Positions 25,780 through 35,417 are shown, numbered from the stretch's first letter. The stretch: 64,000 nucleotides of DNA from a gamma proteobacterium HTCC5015 (GCA_000155715.1 DS990608.1:2680-66679), one strand, 5' to 3'. Translations and numbers: made by a program. The notes: a model not told the origin generated them from the sequence alone.

Positions 25780-27396
25780 ATGTTGTTTCGTACTGTTTTA
25801 GTGCTGTTTTGCTGCATTTCTCTACTCAGCGCTTGCCAAAACAATCCTGCCAGCCCCGCCGATTCGGCGTCTAGCGAGCCCTACCCCAGCACTAAAAAAA
25901 CCGTAAATGCCGCAAATAACGCGGCCGAAATGACTTCCTCTGCCAGTGAGCCACAATCCAATGAAAGCACTGATGCTACAGTGCCAAAAGCAAATGCCAA
26001 TATTTGGCAACGGATCAAAGACGGTTTTGAACTGCCCCTTTCCAAGCATCCGCGCACAGAGGCGCAACTCAACTGGTACCTAAACCATCCAAGCTATATG
26101 GAGCGGGTCTGTGAGCGTGCTCGCCCTTTTCTTTTTGATATCGTCGAAGTGCTCGACCAGCGCAATATGCCAATGGAGTTGGCATTATTGCCCATCGTAG
26201 AGAGCGCATTTCAAAGCTATGCCTACTCTCATGGCCAAGCGGCTGGCCTGTGGCAGTTTATCCCCTCCACGGGGCAACAGATGGGGCTCGATCAAAACTG
26301 GTGGTACGACGGACGCCGCGACCCCTATGCTGCCACTCGCGCTGCTGCCGACTATTTGCAACGTCTCAATAATATGCTTGACGGCGACTGGTTGCACAGT
26401 TTGGCGGCTTACAACGCGGGGCCAGGCAATGTGCGCAAGGCCATTCGCCGTAACGAGCGCCGCAATCGACCGACCGATTTCTGGAGCTTGAGCTTACCGC
26501 GCGAAACCCGTGCCTACGTGCCTAAGTTATTGGCTCTGCAGAGGCTTGTAGACAACGCCGATCAATATGGAATCACGCTCTGTGACATTCCCAATGAACC
26601 CGCTGTTCAGCGTGTAGAGATCAAGGACCAACTCGATCTGACGATTGCCGCTGAACTCGCGGCAATGAGTGTCGATGACATCTACCAGCTCAATCCCGGC
26701 TTTAATCGCTGGGCGACTGCACCCAATGGTCCTCACTACTTATTGCTGCCCCAAGATCGCGCTGAGCATTTTTTGGCAGCAGAACAGTCACTGCCTGACA
26801 GCCAGCGACTTCGCTGGCGCCAGCACGTGGTAAAGTCTGGGGATACCATCAGCGAGATCGCTCAGCGATACCACACAACAAGCCACGAGATTCGTCAAAA
26901 TAACGGCTTGCGCGGTAACACAATACGCGTTGGGCAGCGCCTGCGTATTCCAACGGCTGCAGCCGAAAAACAGCAGTACACCCTTAGCTCGCAACAGCAA
27001 CAAGCCAAGCGCCTATCCAATCCTCAACACCAAACCTATCGCGTCCGATCGGGAGACAGCTGGTGGACGATCTCGCGCCGTTTCAACGTGAGCACAAGAG
27101 AGCTGGCTCGCTGGAATGGAAAATCGCCTTTAGATACTTTGCATGTTGGACAAAAGGTGGTCATTAAAAAGTCGCAGCCCAGTGCTAGCGCAGTGGCGTC
27201 GTCTCGCCTGCCACTACAGAAGGTTTACTATCCAGTGCGCCGAGGCGACTCTTTTTCCACTATCGCGAGTAAATTCAATGTGGCTTTAAGCCAGCTTCGG
27301 CGCTGGAACCCAACGGCTAATCGTCAAAAATACCTGCAGCCAGGGCAAAAACTGTTGATTTATGTCGATGTCACAAAACAGGCCAATCGTCGCTAG
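25780..27396 (+). CDS. mltD: Membrane-bound lytic murein transglycosylase D with three LysM domains
   Basis: Cleaves peptidoglycan glycan strands to 1,6-anhydro ends. From the ATG at 25780 the lipoprotein signal MLFRTVLVLFCCISLLSAC is ideal; an upstream in-frame ATG at 25702 would add 26 residues and spoil it. A Ser/Ala/Asn-rich linker precedes the SLT domain, whose catalytic glutamate is at about residue 141 in PIVESAF. GQAAGLWQFIPSTGQQMGL follows. Three LysM repeats (VKSGDTISEIAQRY, VRSGDSWWTISRRF and VRRGDSFSTIASKF) occupy the C-terminus. At 538 residues it is longer than E. coli MltD (452), consistent with the third LysM. Confidence 0.94.
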   Translation: MLFRTVLVLFCCISLLSACQNNPASPADSASSEPYPSTKKTVNAANNAAEMTSSASEPQSNESTDATVPKANANIWQRIKDGFELPLSKHPRTEAQLNWYLNHPSYMERVCERARPFLFDIVEVLDQRNMPMELALLPIVESAFQSYAYSHGQAAGLWQFIPSTGQQMGLDQNWWYDGRRDPYAATRAAADYLQRLNNMLDGDWLHSLAAYNAGPGNVRKAIRRNERRNRPTDFWSLSLPRETRAYVPKLLALQRLVDNADQYGITLCDIPNEPAVQRVEIKDQLDLTIAAELAAMSVDDIYQLNPGFNRWATAPNGPHYLLLPQDRAEHFLAAEQSLPDSQRLRWRQHVVKSGDTISEIAQRYHTTSHEIRQNNGLRGNTIRVGQRLRIPTAAAEKQQYTLSSQQQQAKRLSNPQHQTYRVRSGDSWWTISRRFNVSTRELARWNGKSPLDTLHVGQKVVIKKSQPSASAVASSRLPLQKVYYPVRRGDSFSTIASKFNVALSQLRRWNPTANRQKYLQPGQKLLIYVDVTKQANRR

Positions 27397-27473
27397 TAGA
27401 TATTGTTTTTTACATCGCCAACGCGGCACAATAGCGACTCGGCTTATCGATTACCGACAACGGGCTAAGGACA

Positions 27474-28526
27474 ATGGGCAACACCGTTACAAGCAAACAA
27501 TTGTTGAAACTTGTGCCACTCGAAGGCATTAACCCCGAAAACCTTCAAGAACTCGCTAGCAAAGCAGAGATCTTGAGACTCGGTCTCGGGAAGATGGTGT
27601 TCAAGCGTGGAGATCAAGAGAAAAAGCACATCTATGTGCTAGAAGGTACCGTCGAGCTAATCGACGAGCTCAATCGCTCCATGGATCGTATCAGCGCCGA
27701 GGACGCCAAGGCCAAGCATCCCATCGACCCGCCACTGCCCCGCCGCTACAGCTGCCGCGTCATCGAGCCAGCGACAATACTCAGTATCGACAGCAATTTG
27801 CTCGACATAATGCTGACCTGGGACCAAACAGGCACTTACCAAGTAGAAGAAACTCAGGAAGGTGAAGACGGCCAAGAGGAGTGGATGAACCAGATTTTGC
27901 AATGCAAAGCTTTCCACAGCATACCTCCAACCAATATTCAGGCCATGTTCATGTGTATGGAGCATGTGGACGTCATGCCCGGCGACGAAGTGATTAAACA
28001 GGGAGAAGAAGGGGATTATTTCTATGTTATTAAGAAAGGACGTGCTCTAGTCACTCGTGCGACAGAGAAAAACCCCAAAGGCATTAAACTCGCCGAGCTT
28101 CAAGCGGGTGACAGCTTTGGTGAAGAGGCGCTGATTTCCGACAACAAGCGCAATGCGACAATTACCATGCTAAAAAAGGGCAGCTTGGCACGATTGTCGA
28201 AAAATAATTTCATTGAGTTACTGAATGAGCCTATGCAGAACTGGCTTGAACTGTCTGAAGCTCAGCCCTTGGTGGATTCGGGAGAAGCCACTTTACTCGA
28301 TGTGCGCTTGCCCGCTGAGTTCCAGCAATCCAGTATTGAAGGCAGTACCAATTTGCCCATGATTTTCTTGCGAATGAAGCACAAACAACTTGATGCCAGC
28401 AAAAAAATCATTGTCTGCTGCGATACGGGGCGACGCAGTTCGGCAGCGGCTTATATATTGGCCGAGCGAGGCTTTGATACTTATGTGCTCAAAGGCGGTA
28501 TCAATGCCGCTCTAAGCGACGCCTAA
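27474..28526 (+). CDS. Cyclic-nucleotide-binding (two CNB) and rhodanese domain protein
   Basis: A 350-residue cytoplasmic protein. The first CNB-like domain (about residues 10-120) is divergent and lacks the phosphate-binding cassette. The second (about 140-250) has PGDEVIKQGEEGDYFYVIKK and the cassette FGEEALISDNKRNAT, including the glutamate and arginine that contact cNMP. The C-terminal rhodanese domain (about 260-350) has LLDVRLPAEFQQSSIEGSTN and the cysteine loop CCDTGRRSS. It could be a cAMP effector, given a cyclase at 42.3 kb, but this is inference. It is convergent with the HD-GYP gene, 8 bp away. Confidence 0.88.
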   Translation: MGNTVTSKQLLKLVPLEGINPENLQELASKAEILRLGLGKMVFKRGDQEKKHIYVLEGTVELIDELNRSMDRISAEDAKAKHPIDPPLPRRYSCRVIEPATILSIDSNLLDIMLTWDQTGTYQVEETQEGEDGQEEWMNQILQCKAFHSIPPTNIQAMFMCMEHVDVMPGDEVIKQGEEGDYFYVIKKGRALVTRATEKNPKGIKLAELQAGDSFGEEALISDNKRNATITMLKKGSLARLSKNNFIELLNEPMQNWLELSEAQPLVDSGEATLLDVRLPAEFQQSSIEGSTNLPMIFLRMKHKQLDASKKIIVCCDTGRRSSAAAYILAERGFDTYVLKGGINAALSDA

Positions 28527-28534
28527 CCCCGAAC

Positions 28535-30121
28535 CTAGTGTGTTTGGGGCGGCTTCACACCGGGTACTTGGCTCCAATCCACTTCTTCGACCTGCGACTC
28601 GTGCATATATCGGTTGGCATAGTCTTGATAGACTTTTTCTTGAATAAACACATCGAGAATATCGGGATCGATATGATCATCCTTTTTCATAAAGCCTAAG
28701 ATTTTCAGGCACTCCGTCAGTGTTTTACCCTGCTTGTAAGGACGATCTCGAGCCGAGAGTGCCTCAAAAATATCGGCAATTGCCATCAATCGAGCGGGCA
28801 CCGACATCTCCTCTTTCTTCAAACCTTTGGGGTACCCAGTGCCGTCCATTTTTTCGTGGTGGCCACCCGCGTATTCGGGAACGCGCTGCAAGTGCTTTGG
28901 AAATGGGAGAGCCTCAAGCATGTTAATCGTGGCCACCATATGATTGTTAATAATCGTGCGCTCTTCAGGCGTCAAAGTCCCTTTGGGGATCGTTAAATTG
29001 TAAACCTCTTCATCCGTCAGAAACGGCACGGACTCCCCGTCGGGGTTTGTCCATTGAGTTTTGGCAATTTGCCGCACTCTGTCTTGATGCGCTTCGGTCA
29101 TAAACTCACCACCAATATTAGAGACGCGCAAAAAATCGCGATCGTCATCAATTTGAGCGAGCTTTTCTCGATAAGCCGATTCATCGCCCTGCCCTTTGGC
29201 ACACTGTTTGAGGTATTCAATTTCACAATCTCTGCGCAGCACCTCAAAACGCGTGTCTATCAGCTCGATGCGGTCAAACACAGTCTCTAATTTGGTGGCC
29301 TTGTCCATAACGGACTCGGGCGAAGTGACTTTGCCGCAGTCGTGCAGCCAGGCCGCCGTCTGTAACTCGTAGCGATCCTTCTCAGACATTGAGAAATCCG
29401 CCAGCGGGCCTTCTTGTACGCGATCACAGGCCTCGGCCAACATCATTGTCAACACGGGAATTCGGCGACAATGTGAACCGGTGTAGGGCGACTTTTGGTC
29501 AATCGCCGTAGCGATCATTTGCGTAAAGGCTTCGAAGAGGTGTTGCAACTCGTCGATAAGACGCTGGTTGGTGAGTGCGACCGCGGCTTGCGAGGCCAGA
29601 GAAGCCGCTAGAGATTGCGCCTCTTCTCCAAAGGGAATAACGGCATCCCGCGCATCGCAGGCATTGATGAGCTGCAACACACCAATGATCTGATCTTCGT
29701 GGTTAGTCAATGGGATGGTTAAAATAGATTGGGTGCGATAGCCGGTCTCGCGATCAAAGGCACGAGTCCCAGTGAAATCGTAATTTTCCGTTTCATAGGC
29801 GTCATCAATATTAATGACGCGTTTTTCATTAACAGCACAAGCGACGATGTTGGCCCGATTGAGGTCTCCATCACTTGTCAAAGGAATTTCGGGAAAACTG
29901 ATGGGGGTATCGGAAGTGCCTCCCATGCGTATGCCCAGAGAGTCCGTGGCAATCACTTCAAATCGCAGTGTGTTGTCCTCGGTCACTGTATAAAGTGAGC
30001 CGCCGTCGGCGTGTGTTAGCTCCTTGGCACCGTTTAGAATTTGCTCTAAAAGCGCGTTCAAATCCTTTTCGGCGGAAAGCGCAATACCAATTTCGTTGAG
30101 GCGTTGAATTTTTGCGGTCAT
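28535..30121 (-). CDS. GAF and HD-GYP domain protein, probable c-di-GMP phosphodiesterase
   Basis: A 528-residue cytoplasmic protein. A GAF sensor spans about residues 8-188 (LNALLEQILNGAKELTHADG, GSLYTVTEDN). The HD-GYP domain spans 200-510, with the HD dyad at H260-D261 in AAWLHDCGKV, HHE at 421-423 and GTGYP at 427-431. The spacing between HD and HHE is about 160 residues, roughly 100 more than a minimal HD-GYP, because of a charged helical insertion. Catalytic motifs are intact, so c-di-GMP (or cGAMP) hydrolysis is likely. It is divergent from the CHASE2 kinase operon. Confidence 0.88.
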   Translation of the reverse strand: MTAKIQRLNEIGIALSAEKDLNALLEQILNGAKELTHADGGSLYTVTEDNTLRFEVIATDSLGIRMGGTSDTPISFPEIPLTSDGDLNRANIVACAVNEKRVINIDDAYETENYDFTGTRAFDRETGYRTQSILTIPLTNHEDQIIGVLQLINACDARDAVIPFGEEAQSLAASLASQAAVALTNQRLIDELQHLFEAFTQMIATAIDQKSPYTGSHCRRIPVLTMMLAEACDRVQEGPLADFSMSEKDRYELQTAAWLHDCGKVTSPESVMDKATKLETVFDRIELIDTRFEVLRRDCEIEYLKQCAKGQGDESAYREKLAQIDDDRDFLRVSNIGGEFMTEAHQDRVRQIAKTQWTNPDGESVPFLTDEEVYNLTIPKGTLTPEERTIINNHMVATINMLEALPFPKHLQRVPEYAGGHHEKMDGTGYPKGLKKEEMSVPARLMAIADIFEALSARDRPYKQGKTLTECLKILGFMKKDDHIDPDILDVFIQEKVYQDYANRYMHESQVEEVDWSQVPGVKPPQTH

Positions 30122-30238
30122 AGAGGCGAAATAATCGAGGCGTTAATTACACAAACATTAGCATGAATTGGCTAATACAGCTTGCTATGGATACTTGTTG
30201 AAGTATTATCAAATGTACAAAAAAACGGACTCAAGGCA

Positions 30239-32908
30239 ATGAAATCTAACTTCTGGAAGCGCGACTGGTTCACAGCACTCGTCATCGTACTTTTTGTCTG
30301 CCTCTTTAGGCAATTTTTTCAAGGCATCGAAATGGCCGCCTACGATTGGGGCGTTCGCTCAGCAAACGCTGATCCCAGCGATCAAGTAGCCGTCGTCGCC
30401 ATTGATGAAAACAGCATTGCCAATATTGGGCGCTGGCCTTGGCCACGGGCTCAGCAAGCGGAGATCATCAATTATCTGTCGCAGGGCAACCCCGACACGA
30501 TCGCCTATCTCCCACTCTTTTCCGAGGCTCAGGTGGATCCGGGCCAAAGTTATATTTCGGCCCTGCTCAATTTTTTTGAGCAATCCAGCTTAAACGAACT
30601 CAGTTTGCTCAATGCCGAAAGCGCGATGTCTGAAGAAGCGGCACTCGAAGGCGACACGTCTCTAGCCAACGGAGCACCAGAGAGTTCACTTAGCAGCGAC
30701 GAGCAGGATTTATTGGCCTTTCCCCTCGTGCGCCAAGCAGCCCAAGATGCCGAGCAAATGCTGATTACACTTTACGAGGCCGAGCAGGCACTCGATGCCG
30801 ACTTACAGCTATCTAGCGCCTTTGAAGCCGCCAACAATGTGGTCACGCCCCTTTTATTCACGCGCATGGGCTCCCAGTTTCAAAACAATAAATCCGCCAC
30901 TCCCATGCCTGAGTCCGTGGCTGCACAAGCGCTCTCCAAGCCAGTAGATCGCATCAATGCTGCGCAAAATGGTCTATTGCCGCCCCTTGCCGTTGAGGCA
31001 GCACTACCCATCGCGGCTTACCGAGACAGCGCCGTGGGCTTGGGCCACATCAACACTTGGCAGGACCCTTCAGATGGCGTCGTCCGCTCCGACCAACTCG
31101 TTATTCAGTACGGCGACGCATTTTATCCCTCTTATGCATTGGCCATTGCCAGTGCTTATTTAGAGCTCCAACCCAAAGATTTACAAATTCAGTTGGGCGA
31201 AGGCTTAAAACTTGGCAATTTGTTTATTGGAACCGATCCACGTTTGCGCATGCGCAATTTTTACTACAGCGGCGACAATGGCAACGCCTTTAGCGTCGAT
31301 TCTTTATACGACTTAATTGCAGGTCATGTACCCGTCGACAAATACGAGGGCAAAATTGTCCTCGTCGGGCCGACGGCGGCCGGCGTCGGATCATCACAAG
31401 TAACGCCTATTTCTTCGATAACCTCCCCAGTACTCATGCTCGCACATACTGTGTCGAGTATTTTACAGGAGGATTTTTACACTCAACCCGCTTGGGCGCC
31501 TCTCGCTTCATTCGGCGTTCTACTTCTAGCTGCACTGTACTTGATGCTAGCACTGCCTCGGTTAAAGGCATTTACCGGCGCCCTAGTGACAGGTGGATTG
31601 GTACTCGGCATTGTCGCCAGCCACCACTTGGCGCTGACTCAAGGGCGGCTCTGGATCGAGTTGATGCTTCCCGTCTGCCTGTTGCTCATTGGCTACCTCA
31701 TATTGACCACCAAGCGCTTTCTCGTCACCGAACGCGGCAAAATGCGCTCTGATTTGGATAATGCTGAAACTAATCGCATGCTCGGACTGGCCTTCCAAGG
31801 TCAGGGCCAATTAGACATGGCGTTTGAAAAATTCCGCAAGTGCCCAATGGATAATTCGCTGATGGAAGTGCTTTACAACTTGGCCTTGGACTACGAGCGC
31901 AAGCGCCAGTTCGCCAAAGCCGTCAATGTCTATCAGCATATTGCCGATCACGACGCTCAATTCCGCGATGTACAGCAGCGACTCGATCGCGGCAAGAAAA
32001 TGGAAGAGACCATCGTGCTCGGTGGCGGTTCGGGTGGCGGTGCCGCCGCTACGATGATGATGGAAGGCGATGGCGTACAAAAACCCATGCTGGGGCGCTA
32101 TGAAATTCAAAAAGAGCTCGGCAAAGGCGCAATGGGTGTGGTGTATTTGGGAGAAGACCCCAAAATTAGCCGTACAGTCGCTATTAAAACCATGGCCTTG
32201 TCCCAGGAGTTTGACGAAGACGAGCTAGACGACGTCAAGGCGCGTTTTTTCCGCGAAGCCGAGACTGCGGGCCGCTTAAATCACCCTAATATCGTTACCA
32301 TTTACGATGCGGGCGATGAACACGACCTCGCCTACATCGCCATGGAATTTTTAAGCGGCAAAGATCTCGTACCCTACACCAAGCAGGGGCAGTTATTACC
32401 ACTTGCAACGAGCCTCGATATTGTCGCCCAGTGTGCCGACGCCCTTAATTACGCCCATGGGCACAACGTGGTTCACCGCGATATTAAACCCGCCAACATT
32501 ATGTACGACCCCGAAAAAGGCTCGGTTAAAGTCACGGACTTTGGCATTGCCCGCATTACTGATGCCAGCAAAACCAAAACAGGCGTTGTGCTAGGCACAC
32601 CTTCTTATATGTCGCCCGAACAGCTGGCGGGGAAAAAAGTGGATGGACGCTCCGATTTATTCTCTTTGGGTGTCATGCTCTATCAGATGGCGGTTGGGGA
32701 ACTGCCATTTAAAGCGGATTCAATGGCGACACTCATGTTCAAAATTGCCAACGACCCCACACCGGACCCGCGTTCAGTCGACAGCAACCTCCCCCAAGAC
32801 GTCGCCGACATTATCGCAAAAGCGCTTGAGAAGGATCCCGATCAGCGCTACGCCAGCGGCGCAGACATGGTTGCAGATCTACGCCAAAGCCTCGCGAGTC
32901 TAAGCTAA
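30239..32908 (+). CDS. CHASE2-domain transmembrane Ser/Thr protein kinase
   Basis: An 889-residue membrane kinase. One N-terminal membrane helix (about residues 11-28) is followed by a periplasmic CHASE2 domain starting VAVVAIDENSIANIGRWPWP. That domain contains a Ser/Ala/Glu-rich insertion at about 110-260. Three membrane helices follow at about 410-490, then a TPR-like helical segment (LGLAFQGQGQLDMAFEKFRK). The Hanks-type kinase at about 620-885 has GKGAMGVVYLG, K650, VVHRDIKPANI with D748, DFG at D767 and GTPSYMSPEQ. All catalytic residues are present. The ATG at 30239 with AAGG nearby is preferred to an upstream in-frame ATG at 30182. PP2C follows after 3 bp. Confidence 0.92.
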   Translation: MKSNFWKRDWFTALVIVLFVCLFRQFFQGIEMAAYDWGVRSANADPSDQVAVVAIDENSIANIGRWPWPRAQQAEIINYLSQGNPDTIAYLPLFSEAQVDPGQSYISALLNFFEQSSLNELSLLNAESAMSEEAALEGDTSLANGAPESSLSSDEQDLLAFPLVRQAAQDAEQMLITLYEAEQALDADLQLSSAFEAANNVVTPLLFTRMGSQFQNNKSATPMPESVAAQALSKPVDRINAAQNGLLPPLAVEAALPIAAYRDSAVGLGHINTWQDPSDGVVRSDQLVIQYGDAFYPSYALAIASAYLELQPKDLQIQLGEGLKLGNLFIGTDPRLRMRNFYYSGDNGNAFSVDSLYDLIAGHVPVDKYEGKIVLVGPTAAGVGSSQVTPISSITSPVLMLAHTVSSILQEDFYTQPAWAPLASFGVLLLAALYLMLALPRLKAFTGALVTGGLVLGIVASHHLALTQGRLWIELMLPVCLLLIGYLILTTKRFLVTERGKMRSDLDNAETNRMLGLAFQGQGQLDMAFEKFRKCPMDNSLMEVLYNLALDYERKRQFAKAVNVYQHIADHDAQFRDVQQRLDRGKKMEETIVLGGGSGGGAAATMMMEGDGVQKPMLGRYEIQKELGKGAMGVVYLGEDPKISRTVAIKTMALSQEFDEDELDDVKARFFREAETAGRLNHPNIVTIYDAGDEHDLAYIAMEFLSGKDLVPYTKQGQLLPLATSLDIVAQCADALNYAHGHNVVHRDIKPANIMYDPEKGSVKVTDFGIARITDASKTKTGVVLGTPSYMSPEQLAGKKVDGRSDLFSLGVMLYQMAVGELPFKADSMATLMFKIANDPTPDPRSVDSNLPQDVADIIAKALEKDPDQRYASGADMVADLRQSLASLS

Positions 32909-32911
32909 ACA

Positions 32912-33739
32912 ATGGCGCTGACTGACGACCTTGAAATGGTGGCACTCTCGGACACCGGTGTGACCCGAGAGCACAACGAGGACAGCGTTTATGTCGAAAC
33001 GGAACTGAGACTCGCCGTCCTCGCTGATGGGATGGGCGGCTATAAAGCGGGGGAAGTTGCCAGCGCGCTGACAGTTAATACTATTATCAGTGAATTGACA
33101 GAAGCTCAGGACAACGACTTTCAAGAACATCTAGAGAACGAGCTAGGGCTCAGCCCCCAAGCAAGCGCCTTAGAAGCCGCTATTCAAGCCTCTAATAGCT
33201 TGGTTTACCGCACACAGAAAAACAATGAAGAGTGTCAAGGCATGGGCACGACCGTTGTGGCCGCCCTCTTCTACGATGACGGTCTAGCGGTTGCCCATAC
33301 AGGTGACTCCCGCTTGTATCGCGTTCGAGAAGGTCAACTTGAGCAATTGACAACGGATCACACGCTACTACAGGAACTGATTGAACGGGGTTTTTATACA
33401 CCGGAAGAGGCGCGTGAATCACTCAATAAAAATTTAGTCACCCGCGCACTGGGGATTGACCCCAAGGTCGCTGTCGATGTCCATCAAGAGCTGGCAAGCC
33501 CCGACGATATCTATCTGCTGTGCTCAGATGGGCTCAACGATATGATCGAAGACGCCGAGATCCTCTTAACCCTCCAAGAATTTAGTGCTAACCTTGGTCG
33601 GGCAGCGCAGGAGTTGATCAATCGTGCGAATGCAAACGGGGGAAAAGACAACGTCTCAGTTGCGCTGGTTAAAGTGCCCGAAACCAGTAAGGCGCAACGA
33701 GGTTGGCTCACAAAAGTAAGTAATTGGTTTTTTAACTGA
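32912..33739 (+). CDS. PP2C-family Ser/Thr protein phosphatase
   Basis: A 275-residue metal-dependent phosphatase that probably reverses the action of the kinase encoded 3 bp upstream. PPM motifs are present: SDTGVTREHNEDS near residue 14, LADGMGGYKAGEVAS, GMGTTVVAALFY, AHTGDSRLYRVREGQLEQLT, LLCSDGLNDMI and GGKDNVSVALV. These include the metal-binding aspartates. The C-terminal end (KAQRGWLTKVSNWFFN) is a short hydrophobic/basic tail. The tight spacing makes one transcript with the kinase and the FHA gene very likely. Confidence 0.93.
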   Translation: MALTDDLEMVALSDTGVTREHNEDSVYVETELRLAVLADGMGGYKAGEVASALTVNTIISELTEAQDNDFQEHLENELGLSPQASALEAAIQASNSLVYRTQKNNEECQGMGTTVVAALFYDDGLAVAHTGDSRLYRVREGQLEQLTTDHTLLQELIERGFYTPEEARESLNKNLVTRALGIDPKVAVDVHQELASPDDIYLLCSDGLNDMIEDAEILLTLQEFSANLGRAAQELINRANANGGKDNVSVALVKVPETSKAQRGWLTKVSNWFFN

Positions 33740-33758
33740 CCCAGATTAGGGAAAAATA

Positions 33759-34469
33759 ATGGCTAAATTAGTTCTCAGTCTTAATGGCGCGACTATTTCC
33801 GAACACGAATTGGACAAAGAGTCTGTATCCATTGGCCGCAAGCCCGATAACGATATTATGATTGATAACCTGGCAGTTAGCGGCAACCACTGCCAAATCA
33901 TTACCATTCTCAATGACTCTTTTCTTGAAGATTTAAACAGTACCAATGGCACTTACGTCAACGGGGCCCTTGTCAAGAAACACGCGCTCCAGGACGGCGA
34001 TCAAATTGGTATTGGCAAACACCAAATTCGCTATGAGAGTCCTCAAGCCAGTTCGGGAGAGAGCGATTTTGAGAAGACTATGATTATTCGGCCCGACGCA
34101 GTGGGCATGCCCGAGGATGAGAGCAAGTCGGCTCAGCTTAACGCTTCGGTAGCCGCCATGGAGAAAGAAGTTTCCTCACAACCTCAGGCGCCCTCTAGTC
34201 AAACCGCGACGCTGGAAATTCTGAATGGTGCTAACGCCGGCAAAGAGCTCAAGCTCACTAAAGCACTCACCACGGTAGGTAAGCCCGGTACGCAAGTGGC
34301 TGCCATTACTCGACGCCCCAAGGGATATTTCATCATCCATGTGGAGGGCGGCAGTGAAAACCGAACACCGACAATCAATGGCGAAGCCATTGGTAAAACG
34401 GCTCACCCCCTGAAAGACGGTAATGTCATTGATGTTGCCGGCATTCAACTCAAGTTCAGCATAAGCTAA
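33759..34469 (+). CDS. FHA-domain protein
   Basis: A 236-residue cytoplasmic phosphothreonine-reader. The FHA domain spans about residues 20-90 (SIGRKPDNDIMIDNLAVSGN, HCQIITILNDSFLEDLNSTN, GTYVNGALVKKHAL) with the conserved GR, SxxH-like and N residues. The threonine in EKTMIIRPDAVG (about residue 108) is a plausible phosphorylation site. The C-terminal half is a second FHA-like fold (LEILNGANAGKELKLTKALT, ITRRPKGYFIIHVEGG). It lies 19 bp after the phosphatase and ends the kinase operon at a strong terminator. It is probably a substrate or reader of that kinase. Confidence 0.88.
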   Translation: MAKLVLSLNGATISEHELDKESVSIGRKPDNDIMIDNLAVSGNHCQIITILNDSFLEDLNSTNGTYVNGALVKKHALQDGDQIGIGKHQIRYESPQASSGESDFEKTMIIRPDAVGMPEDESKSAQLNASVAAMEKEVSSQPQAPSSQTATLEILNGANAGKELKLTKALTTVGKPGTQVAAITRRPKGYFIIHVEGGSENRTPTINGEAIGKTAHPLKDGNVIDVAGIQLKFSIS

Positions 34470-34491
34470 GAGAAATGCCACACTGCCTAAG

Positions 34492-34517
34492 AAGCCCGCG
34501 CTCCTGCGGGCTTTTTT
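34492..34517 (+). terminator. Rho-independent terminator of the kinase-phosphatase-FHA operon
   Basis: AAGCCCGC/GCGGGCTT stem with a 6-nt loop and a T run, 22 bp after the FHA stop and just before the convergent cysM stop. Confidence 0.85.
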
Positions 34518-34523
34518 ATGGGT

Positions 34524-35417
34524 TTAATCAGGAAACACCCCAGTTGAAAGATAGCGATCGCCTCGATCGCATACCACAGTGGCGATGACCGCATTCTCTG
34601 TGGTTTGGGCAATTTTCAAAGCGGCACTGGCCGCCCCACCCGATGAAACACCCGCAAAAATGCCCTCCTCGGCTGCCATCAAGCGCATAGTATCTTCAGA
34701 TTCTTGTTGATTGACTTCTACGACTTGGTCGATATTTTCATCGGTGAAAATATCGGGCAAATAAGCCTCCGGCCACTTTCTGATCCCCGGGATACTCGCG
34801 CCCTCTTTTGGCTGAACGCCGATAACGCGAATGTTTGGGTTCATCTCCTTAAGATAGCGAGAAACACCGACAATTGTCCCCGTCGTGCCCATAGAGCTGA
34901 CAAAGTGTGTAATTTTTCCTTGGGTATCGCGCCACAATTCGGGACCAGTGCTCTGATAGTGAGCCATGGGATTATCGGGGTTAGAGAATTGATTCAGTTG
35001 ATACGCTTCTCCCCTGTCGGCCATTTGTTGCGCTAAATCGCGGGCGCCCTCCATCCCTGCTTCGGCATCCACTAAGACGACCTCTGCGCCATAGGCTTTC
35101 ATTGTCGCCACGCGCTCCTTACTCGCATTCGCCGGCATGATAAGGGTGATTGAATAGCCTTTGATAGAGGCAGCCATCGCCAGGGCAATACCTGTATTGC
35201 CGCTGGTGGCCTCAACAAGGCGCTGGCCCGGCTGAATGTCCCCCCGCGCTGCGGCTTGAACAATCATATTGAGCGCGGGGCGATCTTTGACAGAACCCGC
35301 AGGGTTGTTGCCTTCTAATTTGAAAAGGAGCTGGTTGCACCCAATGTCAGCCATTCTTTGCATTCGGACAAGAGGGGTATTACCGACAAATTGCTCGATC
35401 GTGGGAAAGTTTGTCAT
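34524..35417 (-). CDS. cysM: Cysteine synthase B (O-acetylserine sulfhydrylase)
   Basis: A PLP enzyme making cysteine from O-acetylserine and sulfide or thiosulfate. The 297 residues contain the PLP-lysine region LEGNNPAGSVKDRPALNMI, the asparagine loop EATSGNTGIALAMAASIKGY and SSMGTTGTIVGVSRYLKE for the phosphate loop. PEAYLPDIF and VSSGGAASAAL also match. The length and NPAGSVKDRPAL favour CysM over CysK. cysM near a gacS/barA-type kinase is also seen in Pseudomonas. Confidence 0.95.
   Translation of the reverse strand: MTNFPTIEQFVGNTPLVRMQRMADIGCNQLLFKLEGNNPAGSVKDRPALNMIVQAAARGDIQPGQRLVEATSGNTGIALAMAASIKGYSITLIMPANASKERVATMKAYGAEVVLVDAEAGMEGARDLAQQMADRGEAYQLNQFSNPDNPMAHYQSTGPELWRDTQGKITHFVSSMGTTGTIVGVSRYLKEMNPNIRVIGVQPKEGASIPGIRKWPEAYLPDIFTDENIDQVVEVNQQESEDTMRLMAAEEGIFAGVSSGGAASAALKIAQTTENAVIATVVCDRGDRYLSTGVFPD

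Noticed and set aside
30239-34469. Part of a type VI secretion locus
   Set aside because: The kinase, phosphatase and FHA trio resembles T6SS regulation, but no secretion structural genes are present in the window.
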